From assembly GCA_003990955.1 (NCBI GenBank), contig BIFV01000006.1, forward strand, positions 84,036-148,035: DNA of 64,000 nt. Direction: 5' to 3'. Every line of letters starts with the position of its first letter. Position 1 is the stretch's first letter. Under the pieces are notes generated by a model that was not told the DNA's origin, made no database searches, and saw nothing but the letters and a program-made list of their open reading frames with translations. Origin of the DNA: Sporomusaceae bacterium FL31. Lineage in GTDB: Bacteria; Bacillota; Negativicutes; DSM-1736; Dendrosporobacteraceae. The translations under genes and the position numbers were made by a program. Below are positions 55,963 through 64,000 of the stretch, in pieces.

Positions 55963-57132
55963 ATGCGTATTATTGTAGCACCAGACTCTTATAAAGGCAG
56001 TCTCTCAGCAGTCGCTGTCGCTGAAGCGATGGAAGTTGGCATATTATCAGTTTTCCCGGCTGCGCAAGTTCATAAAGTACCCATTGCGGACGGTGGTGAA
56101 GGAACGGTCGAAGCCTTTATAACAGCCACTGGCGGACGAATGGTGAACCAAATGGTCAGCGATCCTCTGGGCAACCCCATTAAAGCCTATTGGGGGATCT
56201 TAGGAGATGGTGAAACAGCAGTCATCGAAATGGCGGCCGCTTCCGGTCTTCCGCTAGTCTCCCCGGATAAACGTGACCCTCGTATGACAACAACCTATGG
56301 TACTGGCCAGCTTATCAAAGCAGCTCTCGAACAGGGTATCCGCAAATTAATTATCGGCATAGGCGGCAGTGCTACCAATGACGGCGGCGCCGGAATGGCT
56401 CAGGCTCTAGGTGCCAGGTTCCTTGACAGAGACGCCCGGGAAATTCCTTACGGGGGTGCTGCACTGGCTGATTTGGCAAGCATCGATCTTACAAATATGG
56501 ATCCACGCCTTGCTGAAACAGCTATCTCGGTTGCTTGTGATGTCGATAATCCTTTGTGCGGCCCAAAAGGGGCATCCGCGGTCTACGGTCCCCAAAAAGG
56601 CGCCACCCCCGCTGTGGTAGCTCAACTTGATCAGGCGCTCAAACAATTTGCCGCAGTAGCAAAAGCTGCTACCGGAAGAGACATCGCTGAGTATCCCGGT
56701 GCTGGTGCAGCAGGAGGATTAGGCGCAGGCTTGCTGTTTTTCACAAATGCCCAGCTAAGGCCAGGGGTTGAACTCATTCTTGATATCACTGACTTTGGCG
56801 AGATCGTACAAGGCGCCAGCCTGGTCATTACCGGCGAAGGCGCTACCGACTTTCAAACAGCCTTTGGCAAAGCTCCTGTTGGTGTAGCCAAGATTGCCAG
56901 CCAATACCAAGTCCCTACCCTGTGCCTCTCCGGAACTTTGGGACAAGGCTGCGAAACGGTATTACAACAAGGAATTGCAGGATTAATGAGCATTACCCCT
57001 CGCCCTCTGTCGCTGGAAGAATGCCTAAATTCTGCCCAAGAGCTGATTCAAGATGCCGCAGCCCGGCTCTGTCAAACACTCCGGGTTGGCATGCAAATTG
57101 AAGCAGCATTCGGAAAGGAAGATAAATCATGA
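55963..57132 (+). CDS. Glycerate kinase (GarK/GlxK type)
   Basis: 389-residue glycerate kinase of the GarK/GlxK (type I) family. It phosphorylates D-glycerate, giving 2-phosphoglycerate in the GarK group. Motifs are APDSYKGSLSA at residues 7-17, PIADGGEGTVEAF near 45, GIGGSATNDGGAGMAQALGA near 130, and the C-terminal TGEGATDFQTAFGKAPVGVA. ATG 55963 is preferred (AAGGACGTGA upstream) over the TTG two codons earlier. It overlaps the pyruvate kinase start by 4 bp (ATGA), forming a two-gene unit under the CdaR-type regulator. Confidence 0.92.
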   Translation: MRIIVAPDSYKGSLSAVAVAEAMEVGILSVFPAAQVHKVPIADGGEGTVEAFITATGGRMVNQMVSDPLGNPIKAYWGILGDGETAVIEMAAASGLPLVSPDKRDPRMTTTYGTGQLIKAALEQGIRKLIIGIGGSATNDGGAGMAQALGARFLDRDAREIPYGGAALADLASIDLTNMDPRLAETAISVACDVDNPLCGPKGASAVYGPQKGATPAVVAQLDQALKQFAAVAKAATGRDIAEYPGAGAAGGLGAGLLFFTNAQLRPGVELILDITDFGEIVQGASLVITGEGATDFQTAFGKAPVGVAKIASQYQVPTLCLSGTLGQGCETVLQQGIAGLMSITPRPLSLEECLNSAQELIQDAAARLCQTLRVGMQIEAAFGKEDKS

Positions 57133-58886
57133 TCAGCACACAAAAGAAAACAAAAATCGTCTGTACCGTTGGCCCCAGTACCGACAAGCCGGGGATATTA
57201 GCTGCAATGATTGAGTCAGGCATGAATGTAGCGAGATTTAACTTCTCCCATGGCACCCATGCCGATCATGCTAAGCGGATTACCTTGGTGCGTGAAGCAG
57301 CCAATAAGGCAGGAAAACACATTGCCTTAATGCTGGATACCAAAGGCCCGGAAATGCGAATTGGAAAATTTGCAGAGAATAAAGTCATGCTTGTGGCCGG
57401 CCAAAGCTTCACACTGACTGGTCAGGACATCATTGGCACAACGGAAATGGTGTCAGTCAATCACAAAAATTTGGCCCGCGAAGTTTCGCCAGGTACAAAG
57501 ATTCTGTTATCTGATGGGCTAATCGAATTGATGATTGATAACATTGAGGGTGATGCGATCATTACGACGGTTTTAAACAGCGGCGAAATCAGTAATAATA
57601 AGCGGGTTGCTGTTCCGGGCGTATGCATTAACCTTCCTCCGGTTTCCGAGCAAGACCAGGCAGATATCTTATTTGGAGTCGAACAAGGAATGGATTGCAT
57701 TGCAGCTTCCTTTATTCAACAGCCTTCTGATGTCTTAGCCATTCGCAGAATCCTCGAGAACGCAAAAGTTCATATGGCTATCATCGCAAAGATTGAAAAT
57801 GCACCAGGAGTTACCAATATTGATGACATTCTTAAAGTCGCCGATGGTGTGATGGTGGCTCGCGGCGATCTCGGTGTCGAAATACCGACCGAGGATGTGC
57901 CACTCATTCAAAAGCTGTTAATCGGCAAATGCAATCAAGCTGGTAAGCCAGTGATCACAGCAACACAAATGCTGGAATCGATGATGACTAACCCTCGCCC
58001 CACTCGTGCCGAGGCCAGCGACATCGCCAACGCCATTATGGACGGAACAGATGCCATTATGCTCAGCGGAGAAACAGCATCAGGCCATTACCCTGCCGAA
58101 GCCGTCAATACCATGCAGAAAATTGCCTTACGCACTGAACAGAACCTAAAATATCAGGCATTACGCTCTAGCGAGATGAAGACACAACATACAACAACAG
58201 CTGCAATCAGCCATGCCAGCGCCCAAATTGCGCACGAATTAACGGCATCAGCCATTATCACAACCACTCAATCCGGCTACACGCCACGCATGATTTCCAA
58301 ATACCGGCCTGACAGCCCTGTCATTGCGGTGACACCCAGCCCAAAAACAGCTCGACAGGTTCAGCTTTTATGGGGTGTTTATCCGGTCGTATATCAAGTA
58401 TCGCCGAATTCTGATCAAATGGTTGACGAAAGTGTTCGGGCCGCCTTATCGGCAGGGTTGGTACAAACGGGAGATCTGGTTGTCGTTACTGCTGGAGTAC
58501 CTGTCGGCACACAAGGAACAACCAACATGATTCGGGTTCATCTTGTTGCCGATGTACTGCTCCGCGGTCAAGGCATTGGTGAACAGGCAGTGACTGGTAA
58601 AGTATGCGTAATCAATTCGCCAAATGTTCTCCAAGATTACTCACCTGGAGATGTTCTGGTTACAACTGGGATTGATGAAACCATTGCTTCCTACGCAACA
58701 AAGGCTGCTGCAATCATTACTGAAGAGGGTGGGCTTTCTTCCAATGCTGCCATTATCGGCATCAATTATAATTTACCTGCCATTGTTGGCGCGGCTGGCG
58801 CTGTCGATATTCTCAAAAACGGCACAATTGTTACAGTAGATGCCTCGCGCGGTTTGGTTTATGCTGGGAAAACCAATGCCAGATAA
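57129..58886 (+). CDS. pyk: Pyruvate kinase with C-terminal PEP-utiliser-like domain
   Basis: 585 residues. The A/B/C domains (about 1-475) carry NVARFNFSHG, MLDTKGPEMRIG, VARGDLGVEIP and TATQMLESM, giving PEP + ADP to pyruvate + ATP. The extra C-terminal domain (about 480-585), as in Bacillus and Geobacillus enzymes, resembles the phosphohistidine domain of PEP-utilising enzymes. The usual TSHA signature reads SSNA here (EGGLSSNAAIIG), so the histidine equivalent is Asn. Coupling with glycerate kinase suggests conversion of glycerate via 2-phosphoglycerate and PEP to pyruvate, with enolase supplied elsewhere. Confidence 0.95.
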   Translation: MISTQKKTKIVCTVGPSTDKPGILAAMIESGMNVARFNFSHGTHADHAKRITLVREAANKAGKHIALMLDTKGPEMRIGKFAENKVMLVAGQSFTLTGQDIIGTTEMVSVNHKNLAREVSPGTKILLSDGLIELMIDNIEGDAIITTVLNSGEISNNKRVAVPGVCINLPPVSEQDQADILFGVEQGMDCIAASFIQQPSDVLAIRRILENAKVHMAIIAKIENAPGVTNIDDILKVADGVMVARGDLGVEIPTEDVPLIQKLLIGKCNQAGKPVITATQMLESMMTNPRPTRAEASDIANAIMDGTDAIMLSGETASGHYPAEAVNTMQKIALRTEQNLKYQALRSSEMKTQHTTTAAISHASAQIAHELTASAIITTTQSGYTPRMISKYRPDSPVIAVTPSPKTARQVQLLWGVYPVVYQVSPNSDQMVDESVRAALSAGLVQTGDLVVVTAGVPVGTQGTTNMIRVHLVADVLLRGQGIGEQAVTGKVCVINSPNVLQDYSPGDVLVTTGIDETIASYATKAAAIITEEGGLSSNAAIIGINYNLPAIVGAAGAVDILKNGTIVTVDASRGLVYAGKTNAR

Positions 58887-58914
58887 GACTGCTGCAACTT
58901 AACGTACATGAAAA

Positions 58915-58973
58915 CTAAAGTAAGAGGGGATCCCAGGCGGAAATTACCGCTGACGGGTCCCCTCTTACTTTAG
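58915..58973. terminator. Bidirectional terminator between pyk and CheY-like gene
   Basis: About 19-bp stem (CTAAAGTAAGAGGGGATCCC / GGGTCCCCTCTTACTTTAG, one bulged base) with a GCGG/CCGC inner stem; T-rich on the minus-strand side. Confidence 0.8.
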
Positions 58974-59008
58974 TCCTGCTATGGGCCTAACGATTTACTA
59001 GCACTCAC

Positions 59009-59380
59009 TCAGAGCGCTCTCTTGAAGCTCTTTTCCAAAACTTCTTTGATACTGCTTTCCTTAAAAGGTTTACAGACATAATCAGTTGCCCCGCTGTCTA
59101 AAGCATCTTTAACAAAACTGCCTTGACTCATTGCCGTTACCATGATTACCTTAGCCTGGCTATTGCGGGCTTTAATTTCTTTTAAAGCACAGATGCCATT
59201 CATGCGTGGCATAGTGATATCAAGAAAAGTTAAGTCAGGCTGCAATTCTTGGAATTTTTCAATGGCTTCGATACCGTCGGCTGCTTCGCCGACAACAACA
59301 CCGCCCAATGATTCTACAAGATTTTTTAATTTATAACGCATAAAAAGTGAATCATCTACAATTAAGACTCGGTTATCCAT
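59009..59380 (-). CDS. CheY-like single-domain response regulator
   Basis: 123-residue receiver domain without output domain. The acidic pair is in LIVDDSLFMR, the phospho-acceptor Asp in LTFLDITMPRMNG near residue 53, a Thr in IMVTAMSQ and a Lys in YVCKPFKE. The DDSLFMR sequence is typical of chemotaxis CheY in Firmicutes. ATG 59380 is preferred over the in-frame GTG at 59392. There is no cheA nearby; the kinase partner is unknown. Monocistronic, convergent with pyk. Confidence 0.92.
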   Translation of the reverse strand: MDNRVLIVDDSLFMRYKLKNLVESLGGVVVGEAADGIEAIEKFQELQPDLTFLDITMPRMNGICALKEIKARNSQAKVIMVTAMSQGSFVKDALDSGATDYVCKPFKESSIKEVLEKSFKRAL

Positions 59381-59451
59381 TTCTATCCCCACATAGTAAT
59401 GACCACCTATTCGCTGAATGGATCGAATCAGGAAGTCATCATGATCTTAGT

Positions 59452-59589
59452 TTATTTCAGCAGCTCAGCATTGTCTGATGAACCAAAGTTCTTCAGTACA
59501 TGAATAGACCATTCCCTTAAGACTTCTTGAGCAGCTGCAACTCCGTACGGTTTAGCAGTTCTTGATATAAGAAAGAGTACCGGCCACAT
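59452..59589 (-). CDS. Possible 45-residue small protein
   Basis: Minus-strand ATG-to-TAA open frame in an otherwise gene-free 400-bp gap (59381-59788). The sequence begins MWPVLFLISRTAKPYG and continues AAQEVLREWSIHVLKNFG to a C-terminal AELLK, with a plausible hydrophobic start and an amphipathic helix. The ribosome-binding site is weak (TTTGAG about 8 nt upstream). No family is recognised; it may be a relic or chance. Confidence 0.25.
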   Translation of the reverse strand: MWPVLFLISRTAKPYGVAAAQEVLREWSIHVLKNFGSSDNAELLK

Positions 59590-59788
59590 GACCGATACTC
59601 AAAGCATGCACTCAAGCAGTCATTGAAAGTCATTCTTATTTATAGCATATCCCGAACACCATCACTTTGCTATTACGCAGCAAGTAAATTTTTCAGGCAA
59701 AAAACATAGATCTCTCATCCAAAGCAGATAATATGTACCGTGCTCTCTCTAATATACACAGCTTGAGGCTGAAATCACTTCTCTGAAA

Positions 59789-61384
59789 TCATTTCAATTT
59801 GGCTTTACTGATCTGGTAAAGCTTAATAGCGATAGAAATCGCAACCTTCGTGTCAACCGAATCGATGGACTTTTCGAGGATTTTCTCAATGCGTATTTTC
59901 CGGTAATAAACCGATTTAGGATGAAGACATACTTTATTTGCTGCTTCTTGCAGGCTGTTACTTTGTACAATGGCTTCCAGCGTAGACATTAATTTTATTT
60001 CTTTTCTTTGATCATACTCAATTAAATTGCCAATAGTCTCTTCAACAAATTCATTCGCAGCCTCTTCCTTACCAAACCTGGCCAAGAACTGCAAAATTCC
60101 AATGTCTTTATAATGACAGATTCCTTTTAGCGGATTGGATTCACCCTGGCATTCGGCTGCTAAAACAGCACTCCAGGCCTGCCGGTAACTTTTTCGCAAA
60201 CTCTCCGGGCCTGTCTGCCTGCTGCCTACGCCGATTACAATAGGAACATTCGAATTATACTGCATAACCTTTTCCTGCAGCCGGTAAACAGCCTGTAAAT
60301 CAGTTTCCCTTTCACCATTTGATGAACCTTGATATAGTACACCGATATCGTCACCACAATCCCAAACAAGATACTCTAAGTCACGGCCGAGTATCTCAAT
60401 CAAGCTGTTCTTAAGATTGCGGCGGCTGTTATATTCGGCATCTCCCATTGATCGATCAGCGTATTGTTCACTATGCAGCAGACAGCAAAATATCGGCACA
60501 GAGAAATCCACGCCCAGCGTCTTAGCAAAATTCATTGCTTTTTCGTCAACAATTTTACTTCCATTAATAATATCATTAAAAAAGGTGCTTCGCCGCTGCA
60601 GGGCATAATTAGAAAAAACGATCCGTTCTGTTCGCTTATTGATGTCGGTCAAGATAACAGCTGCTGTTCTCCGACCATTAACCAGATAATCCATAGGAGC
60701 TATCCGTTCTTCGCAAATTTCTTTTTCTCCGTTGACTTCCAGCTCCCTGATGGTAAACTGCGGTTTTCCGGACGTAATGGTAAAACGAATCTGACGCAAA
60801 AATATTGCTGCCACTTCAGGCGGAAATACCTCATGCAAAGTGCTCCCGATAAGCTCTGACCGTGGTTTGATCAACTTTTCACCAAATGCTTCAATATGAC
60901 GCCCATCCTCATCAAAAATAAAACTTTTGTCCGGTACAGCCTTGGCAAAAGCTCTCAGCAGCGCCTCATTTGCTTTTGCTGCCAGCTCTTTTTCGGCTTG
61001 GTCAGACACATCCTGATAAATCAGGCAATAGCCGGTTTGCCGCTCTTTTGCAATCAGCGGATAAGCGGTAAGCAAAACAGGAACTGCCTGTCCATTGACT
61101 CGCTGACGAACCACACTCATTCTAATTGTCTGCCCTGAAGCAATAGCCTGCCGAATAGATTCGCTTTCTGCTAATGCTTCGCGTGGGACAATATAGTCTT
61201 TTAATTGCCGCCCAATTAATTCTTGATTCGTAATGCTGAAAAGTTTCATAAATGAAGCATTTACTGCTAAAACATTATAATATTCATTCACTATTACCAT
61301 GGCATCAGGTGATGATTCAAAGATGATCTGAATGGCACTTAACCTGGCATCGCAATTTGTATGAAACTGACTATAGTCTGGCAA
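59789..61384 (-). CDS. PAS-PAS-PucR-type transcriptional regulator under c-di-GMP riboswitch
   Basis: 531 residues. PAS 1 (about 15-130) has IIFESSPDAMVIVNEYYNVL and FSITNQELIGRQ; PAS 2 (about 145-255) has FIFDEDGRHIEAFGEKL and ELIGSTLHEVFPP. A CdaR/PucR-like middle region (about 275-430) has VIGVGSRQTGPESLRKSYRQA. The C-terminal PucR-type HTH has NSLQEAANKVCLHPKSVYYRKIRIEKI. It is soluble, and the sensed ligand and targets are unknown. The start is TTG 61384 with GGAGG 9 nt upstream. Its leader holds a c-di-GMP-I aptamer and a terminator, so expression should respond to c-di-GMP. Confidence 0.88.
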   Translation of the reverse strand: MPDYSQFHTNCDARLSAIQIIFESSPDAMVIVNEYYNVLAVNASFMKLFSITNQELIGRQLKDYIVPREALAESESIRQAIASGQTIRMSVVRQRVNGQAVPVLLTAYPLIAKERQTGYCLIYQDVSDQAEKELAAKANEALLRAFAKAVPDKSFIFDEDGRHIEAFGEKLIKPRSELIGSTLHEVFPPEVAAIFLRQIRFTITSGKPQFTIRELEVNGEKEICEERIAPMDYLVNGRRTAAVILTDINKRTERIVFSNYALQRRSTFFNDIINGSKIVDEKAMNFAKTLGVDFSVPIFCCLLHSEQYADRSMGDAEYNSRRNLKNSLIEILGRDLEYLVWDCGDDIGVLYQGSSNGERETDLQAVYRLQEKVMQYNSNVPIVIGVGSRQTGPESLRKSYRQAWSAVLAAECQGESNPLKGICHYKDIGILQFLARFGKEEAANEFVEETIGNLIEYDQRKEIKLMSTLEAIVQSNSLQEAANKVCLHPKSVYYRKIRIEKILEKSIDSVDTKVAISIAIKLYQISKAKLK

Positions 61385-61459
61385 GCTTCAATTCCTCCCT
61401 CTACTGCCAAAGTGAATAGCAACCCATATTTTAAAATAGCAATCCCGAAAAACACAAAA

Positions 61460-61482
61460 GGATCAGGGATTGCCCTGATCCT
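61460..61482 (-). terminator. Riboswitch-associated terminator
   Basis: 10-bp stem AGGATCAGGG/CCCTGATCCT with loop ATTG, then TTTTGTGTTTTT on the minus strand. It lies between the c-di-GMP aptamer and the regulator's start codon. Confidence 0.85.
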
Positions 61483-61499
61483 CAACATTTTAATCACTA

Positions 61500-61585
61500 A
61501 AACGGCGGCCTGGCAATCATAGTTGTACTTACAACCTTAGACCCATAGCTTTGCGCCCTCACCTTTCGATAAGTTTGCCCAATAT
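61500..61585 (-). ncRNA. Cyclic-di-GMP-I riboswitch (GEMM-I)
   Basis: Minus strand shows the GEMM-I core in order: GGGCAAAC, a stem capped by the GAAA tetraloop (TTATCGAAAGGTGAG), GGGCGCAAAGCTATGGGTCTAAGG, a short stem, then ACTATGATTGCCAGGCCGCC with the tetraloop-receptor-type 3' half. A sigma-A promoter lies just upstream and a terminator just downstream, so it likely controls transcription of the PAS-PAS-PucR gene. Confidence 0.88.
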
Positions 61586-61605
61586 AAGATTATTTGTTAA
61601 TTATT

Positions 61606-61634
61606 AGCATAACGTACTACACTAAGGCCGTCAA
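61606..61634 (-). promoter_or_regulatory. Sigma-A promoter of the c-di-GMP riboswitch leader
   Basis: Minus strand TTGACG (61634-61629), 17-nt spacer, TATGCT (61611-61606), predicting a start near 61599, just ahead of the aptamer. Confidence 0.75.
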
Positions 61635-61669
61635 GATAATCATTGGTATTTAGATTGACTTCCAATAAA

Positions 61670-61700
61670 AAACGCACCTTAGCAATTGCTAGGTGCGTTT
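61670..61700 (-). terminator. Terminator of the nfeD-floA operon
   Basis: Stem AAACGCACC/GGTGCGTTT around the palindrome TAGCAATTGCTA, then TTTTTTATT on the minus strand, right after the stop codon at 61706. Confidence 0.88.
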
Positions 61701-61705
61701 CGCAG

Positions 61706-62086
61706 TTAACGTCGACGGCCAAACCTGGCCTCAATCGGACGCATAGCTCGGGGCGGTTGAAGTATCTCAGCAAAGATTACCCCATTAAGAACTAAGGAAG
61801 GCTGCAGCTTATCCTCCCAGGCTGATTCAGTTTGTATTGACTGAGGTGCAGCGGATTGATGCTTAGCTTTAGCTGGTACTGCGTCAGGGACTAGGGCTTT
61901 TACAGTGCTAGCCACAGCAGCCTTTTGTTTTAGGACAGGCAGCGGATTCTTTTTAGGAATATCCTGCAATACCGGATCAGGCTGCTCTGGTATTGGCGGT
62001 GCCTGATTTTTAGTTTTGGCCTTATTCAAAAAATCAAATAGAAAAAAGAAAAGCGATATGATCAGGAAAAGAACTTTAAATTCCAT
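61706..62086 (-). CDS. Small membrane-anchored protein of the floA operon, unknown function
   Basis: 126 residues. One N-terminal membrane helix (VLFLIISLFFFLFDFL) is followed by a low-complexity Pro/Lys/Ala-rich spacer (about 25-80). A short C-terminal block (SAWEDKLQPSLVLNGVIFAE, then ILQPPRAMRP) looks like a conserved functional peptide. No family is recognised. It follows floA by 10 bp and precedes a terminator, so it is the last gene of nfeD-floA-this gene. A role as an accessory anchor or ligand of the flotillin assembly is inference from context only. Confidence 0.7.
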   Translation of the reverse strand: MEFKVLFLIISLFFFLFDFLNKAKTKNQAPPIPEQPDPVLQDIPKKNPLPVLKQKAAVASTVKALVPDAVPAKAKHQSAAPQSIQTESAWEDKLQPSLVLNGVIFAEILQPPRAMRPIEARFGRRR

Positions 62087-62096
62087 GTCAGCTCAC

Positions 62097-63101
62097 CTAC
62101 TTATTCGGTCTTTCATTGCCTTCTACTGAAGTAGAAGTCGGTCCAACCTTAGCAATAGTCTCGCGCATTTGCGTATCAGCAAGCACATTATTCATATTAT
62201 AGTAGTCCATGACTCCCATGTTGCCATCCCGTAACGCCTGAGCAAGGGCCTTAGGCACATCGGCTTGAGATTCGACAACTTTGGCTTGCATTTCCTGCGT
62301 ATAAGCCTTCATCTCCTGCTCTTTAGCAACCGCCATAGCCCGGCGCTCTTCGGCCCTCGCCTGCGCAATCCGCTTATCGGCTTCAGCCTGATCAGTCATC
62401 AGTTCGGCACCAATGTTGCGGCCTACATCAATATCGGCAATATCAATGGATAAAATTTCAAAGGCTGTTCCGGCATCCAGTCCTTTAGCCAGCACGGTTT
62501 TAGAAATGTGGTCAGGGTTTTCCAGAACGTCTTTGTGATCTTCCGAAGACCCTACAGTCGTAACAATTCCTTCACCGACCCGGGCAATAATCGTGGCTTC
62601 ACCAGCGCCGCCTACCAGACGATCAATATTGGCACGGACAGTAACCCTGGCTTTTACCTTTAACTCAATGCCGTTTTTAGCAACCGCTGAAACGGTCGGA
62701 GTTTCAATGACCTTGGGATTAACACTCATCTGAACAGCTTCCAATACATTACGGCCTGCCAAATCGATAGCGGCAGAACGTTCAAAAGGCAATGGAATTT
62801 CGGCCCGGTGAGCAGCAATCAGCGCATCGACGACTCGATCCACATCCCCACCAGCCAGATAATGAGCTTCAAGCTGGTTGACATTGACCGCTAACCCTGC
62901 TTTGTTGGCTTTGATGAGCGGTAGGACAATTTTTACAGGCGGGACACGGCGCAACCGCATACCGACCAGGGTAAAAATACCAACATTCACTCCGGCTGCA
63001 ATCGCAGAAATCCACAATCCTAACGGCACGAAGTGCAGAAAAACCATTGCAACACCCACGACAATGATCAAGGTAAATAGGGGGAAAATTAATTCAAACA
63101 T
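62097..63101 (-). CDS. floA: Flotillin-like protein FloA
   Basis: 334-residue member of the YqfA/FloA family that organises functional membrane microdomains. An N-terminal membrane-inserted hairpin ([20 protein letters not shown] and [19 protein letters not shown]) is followed by the SPFH-like domain (about 75-235, with [17 protein letters not shown] and [16 protein letters not shown]). An Ala/Glu-rich coiled coil ([18 protein letters not shown]) and an acidic/Gly-rich tail end the protein. It is encoded 18 bp downstream of nfeD, the standard pairing in Firmicutes. Confidence 0.95.
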   Translation of the reverse strand: MFELIFPLFTLIIVVGVAMVFLHFVPLGLWISAIAAGVNVGIFTLVGMRLRRVPPVKIVLPLIKANKAGLAVNVNQLEAHYLAGGDVDRVVDALIAAHRAEIPLPFERSAAIDLAGRNVLEAVQMSVNPKVIETPTVSAVAKNGIELKVKARVTVRANIDRLVGGAGEATIIARVGEGIVTTVGSSEDHKDVLENPDHISKTVLAKGLDAGTAFEILSIDIADIDVGRNIGAELMTDQAEADKRIAQARAEERRAMAVAKEQEMKAYTQEMQAKVVESQADVPKALAQALRDGNMGVMDYYNMNNVLADTQMRETIAKVGPTSTSVEGNERPNK

Positions 63102-63119
63102 GCTGTTACCTCCTAATTT

Positions 63120-64000
63120 TTATTCAATCGGACGAACGACGATTCGACTGCCATGAACGGCAATGACAGTCACCTTTGTACCAGGTTGAATATAGATTCC
63201 TTCAGAGACCACATCAAGCTTGACGCCGTCAATGATGACTGTACCGGCAGGCCTCAATAAAGATTCGGCAACTCCGTTTTTATGTAAGTAGATGCGATAA
63301 TCATTGGCACTCACATAGCCGTCCTGCGTCGTTTCCGCTTCTTTTAACACCAGGCGTGACCAAAGTTTACTATTTGGCAGCCGTTTGGCAATAAACAAGA
63401 ACAGGATAATGGATACAATCAGACTGATCGACAAGCTGCTAAGTGCCTGAACGTTGCCGCCCAGCACCAGAAAGATACTGCCTAAAATGGCTAACAGTCC
63501 GGCAATTCCAAATAGACCTGCTCCTGGAACAAATAACTCGACAACAATCAGGGCAACTCCACCCAGGAATAGGACAATCTCCACAAACCCGGCAAGGCCT
63601 GTCAGCCACTGACTGCCAAAGAACAGCGCCGCTGCTCCAATAGCAACAAGGCCTGCCATGCCCAGCCCAGCTGTTTTAATTTCCGCTAGAATGGCTAAGA
63701 AAATCAGCGAAACCAGCATGGATTTGACCGTGGGGTCTGAAAGCCAACCAGCCAGCTTTTCCGGCCACTCAGCTACATATTCAATGACCGGTGCTTCCTG
63801 CAGGCCATAATGACTCAGCAAGCTATCCCGGTTTTCGGCAACGATATCGGCATACCCAACCTGAATAGCCTGATAATCAGTCAAAGCCAAGATCTGTCCA
63901 GGTTCGGCATACCCTGTAAAGCCTAAACTCTTATCCACCATGGCTTCTGCAACACGAGGATTGCGTCCTGTCCGGTTGGCGGTAGCAGCAAACTCGGCCT
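63120..64000 (-). CDS. NfeD-family membrane-bound protease-like protein (5' end outside window)
   Basis: The open frame runs off the right edge; 293 codons are visible. The visible N-terminal part (RTGRNPRVAEAMVDKS) matches the end of a ClpP/SppA-like protease domain. Four to five membrane helices follow (MLVSLIFLAILAEIKTAGLG, GFVEIVLFLGGVALIVVELF, GIAGLLAILGSIFLVLGG, ISLIVSIILFLFIAKRL). The C-terminal OB-fold NfeD domain (about the last 75 residues) ends in KVTVIAVHGSRIVVRPIE. This is the long NfeD1b/YqeZ type expected next to floA. The catalytic Ser/Lys region is outside the window, so protease activity cannot be judged. Confidence 0.88.
   Translation of the reverse strand, partial: AEFAATANRTGRNPRVAEAMVDKSLGFTGYAEPGQILALTDYQAIQVGYADIVAENRDSLLSHYGLQEAPVIEYVAEWPEKLAGWLSDPTVKSMLVSLIFLAILAEIKTAGLGMAGLVAIGAAALFFGSQWLTGLAGFVEIVLFLGGVALIVVELFVPGAGLFGIAGLLAILGSIFLVLGGNVQALSSLSISLIVSIILFLFIAKRLPNSKLWSRLVLKEAETTQDGYVSANDYRIYLHKNGVAESLLRPAGTVIIDGVKLDVVSEGIYIQPGTKVTVIAVHGSRIVVRPIE

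Overview
The window looks like the chromosome of a spore-forming, diderm (LPS-bearing) Firmicute of the class Negativicutes, close to Pelosinus/Sporomusa. That is an inference. It rests on lipid A-modification-type enzymes together with a BclA-like collagen glycoprotein, CBO0543-type membrane proteins, amino-acid fermentation genes driven by sigma-54 activators, and NiFe-hydrogenase maturation genes. No rRNA, tRNA, CRISPR array, insertion sequence or prophage was seen.

Layout. 0-2 kb: a collagen-galactosyltransferase-like enzyme and GDP-mannose 4,6-dehydratase. 2-3.7 kb: lysA behind a complete promoter, lysine riboswitch and terminator. 3.8-4.6 kb: an alpha/beta hydrolase. 4.7-9.7 kb: a trans-4-hydroxyproline dehydratase glycyl-radical enzyme, its activase, a sigma-54 promoter and a sigma-54 activator. 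9.9-17.2 kb: a MarR/DUF169/EVE operon, an orphan GHKL ATPase, a LysR/quinone-oxidoreductase divergon, a methyltransferase and an AAA ATPase. 17.3-25.4 kb: one seven-gene transcription unit with a YdjC-family deacetylase, an ArnC/FlmF2-like transferase, a 4-epimerase, two ArnT/FlmK-like transferases and a two-component system, best read as an amino-sugar lipid A modification operon. 25.7-32 kb: an HD-GYP protein, the 3' relic of an aminotransferase gene, the collagen-like protein, a dienelactone hydrolase and a PTS-EIIC/EAL fusion. 32.2-35.3 kb: a cysteine desulfidase with a sigma-54 promoter and a CdsR-like activator. 35.4-41.7 kb: CBO0543-type membrane proteins, a PAS histidine kinase and a CheR-PAS protein. 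41.9-48.1 kb: an iron alcohol dehydrogenase and the hydrogenase maturation operon hypF-C-D-E. 48.4-54.3 kb: a PhnD-like lipoprotein paired with a GGDEF-EAL protein, a chemoreceptor and a PilZ protein. 54.6-58.9 kb: a CdaR regulator, glycerate kinase and pyruvate kinase. 59-61.6 kb: a CheY-like protein and a PAS-PAS-PucR regulator behind a c-di-GMP-I riboswitch. 61.7-64 kb: a small membrane protein, floA, and nfeD (cut by the window end).

How the parts fit. Three themes recur: (i) amino-acid catabolism controlled by dedicated sigma-54 activators (hydroxyproline, cysteine); (ii) cyclic-di-GMP signalling (HD-GYP, two EAL proteins, one GGDEF, PilZ and a c-di-GMP riboswitch); (iii) envelope and surface glycobiology (lipid A-type modification, collagen-like protein, collagen-GT homologue). 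The symbols hypD/hypE occur twice in the literature for unrelated proteins. Here the glycyl-radical pair (4757-8046) and the hydrogenase pair (43511-45615) are both present and must not be confused.
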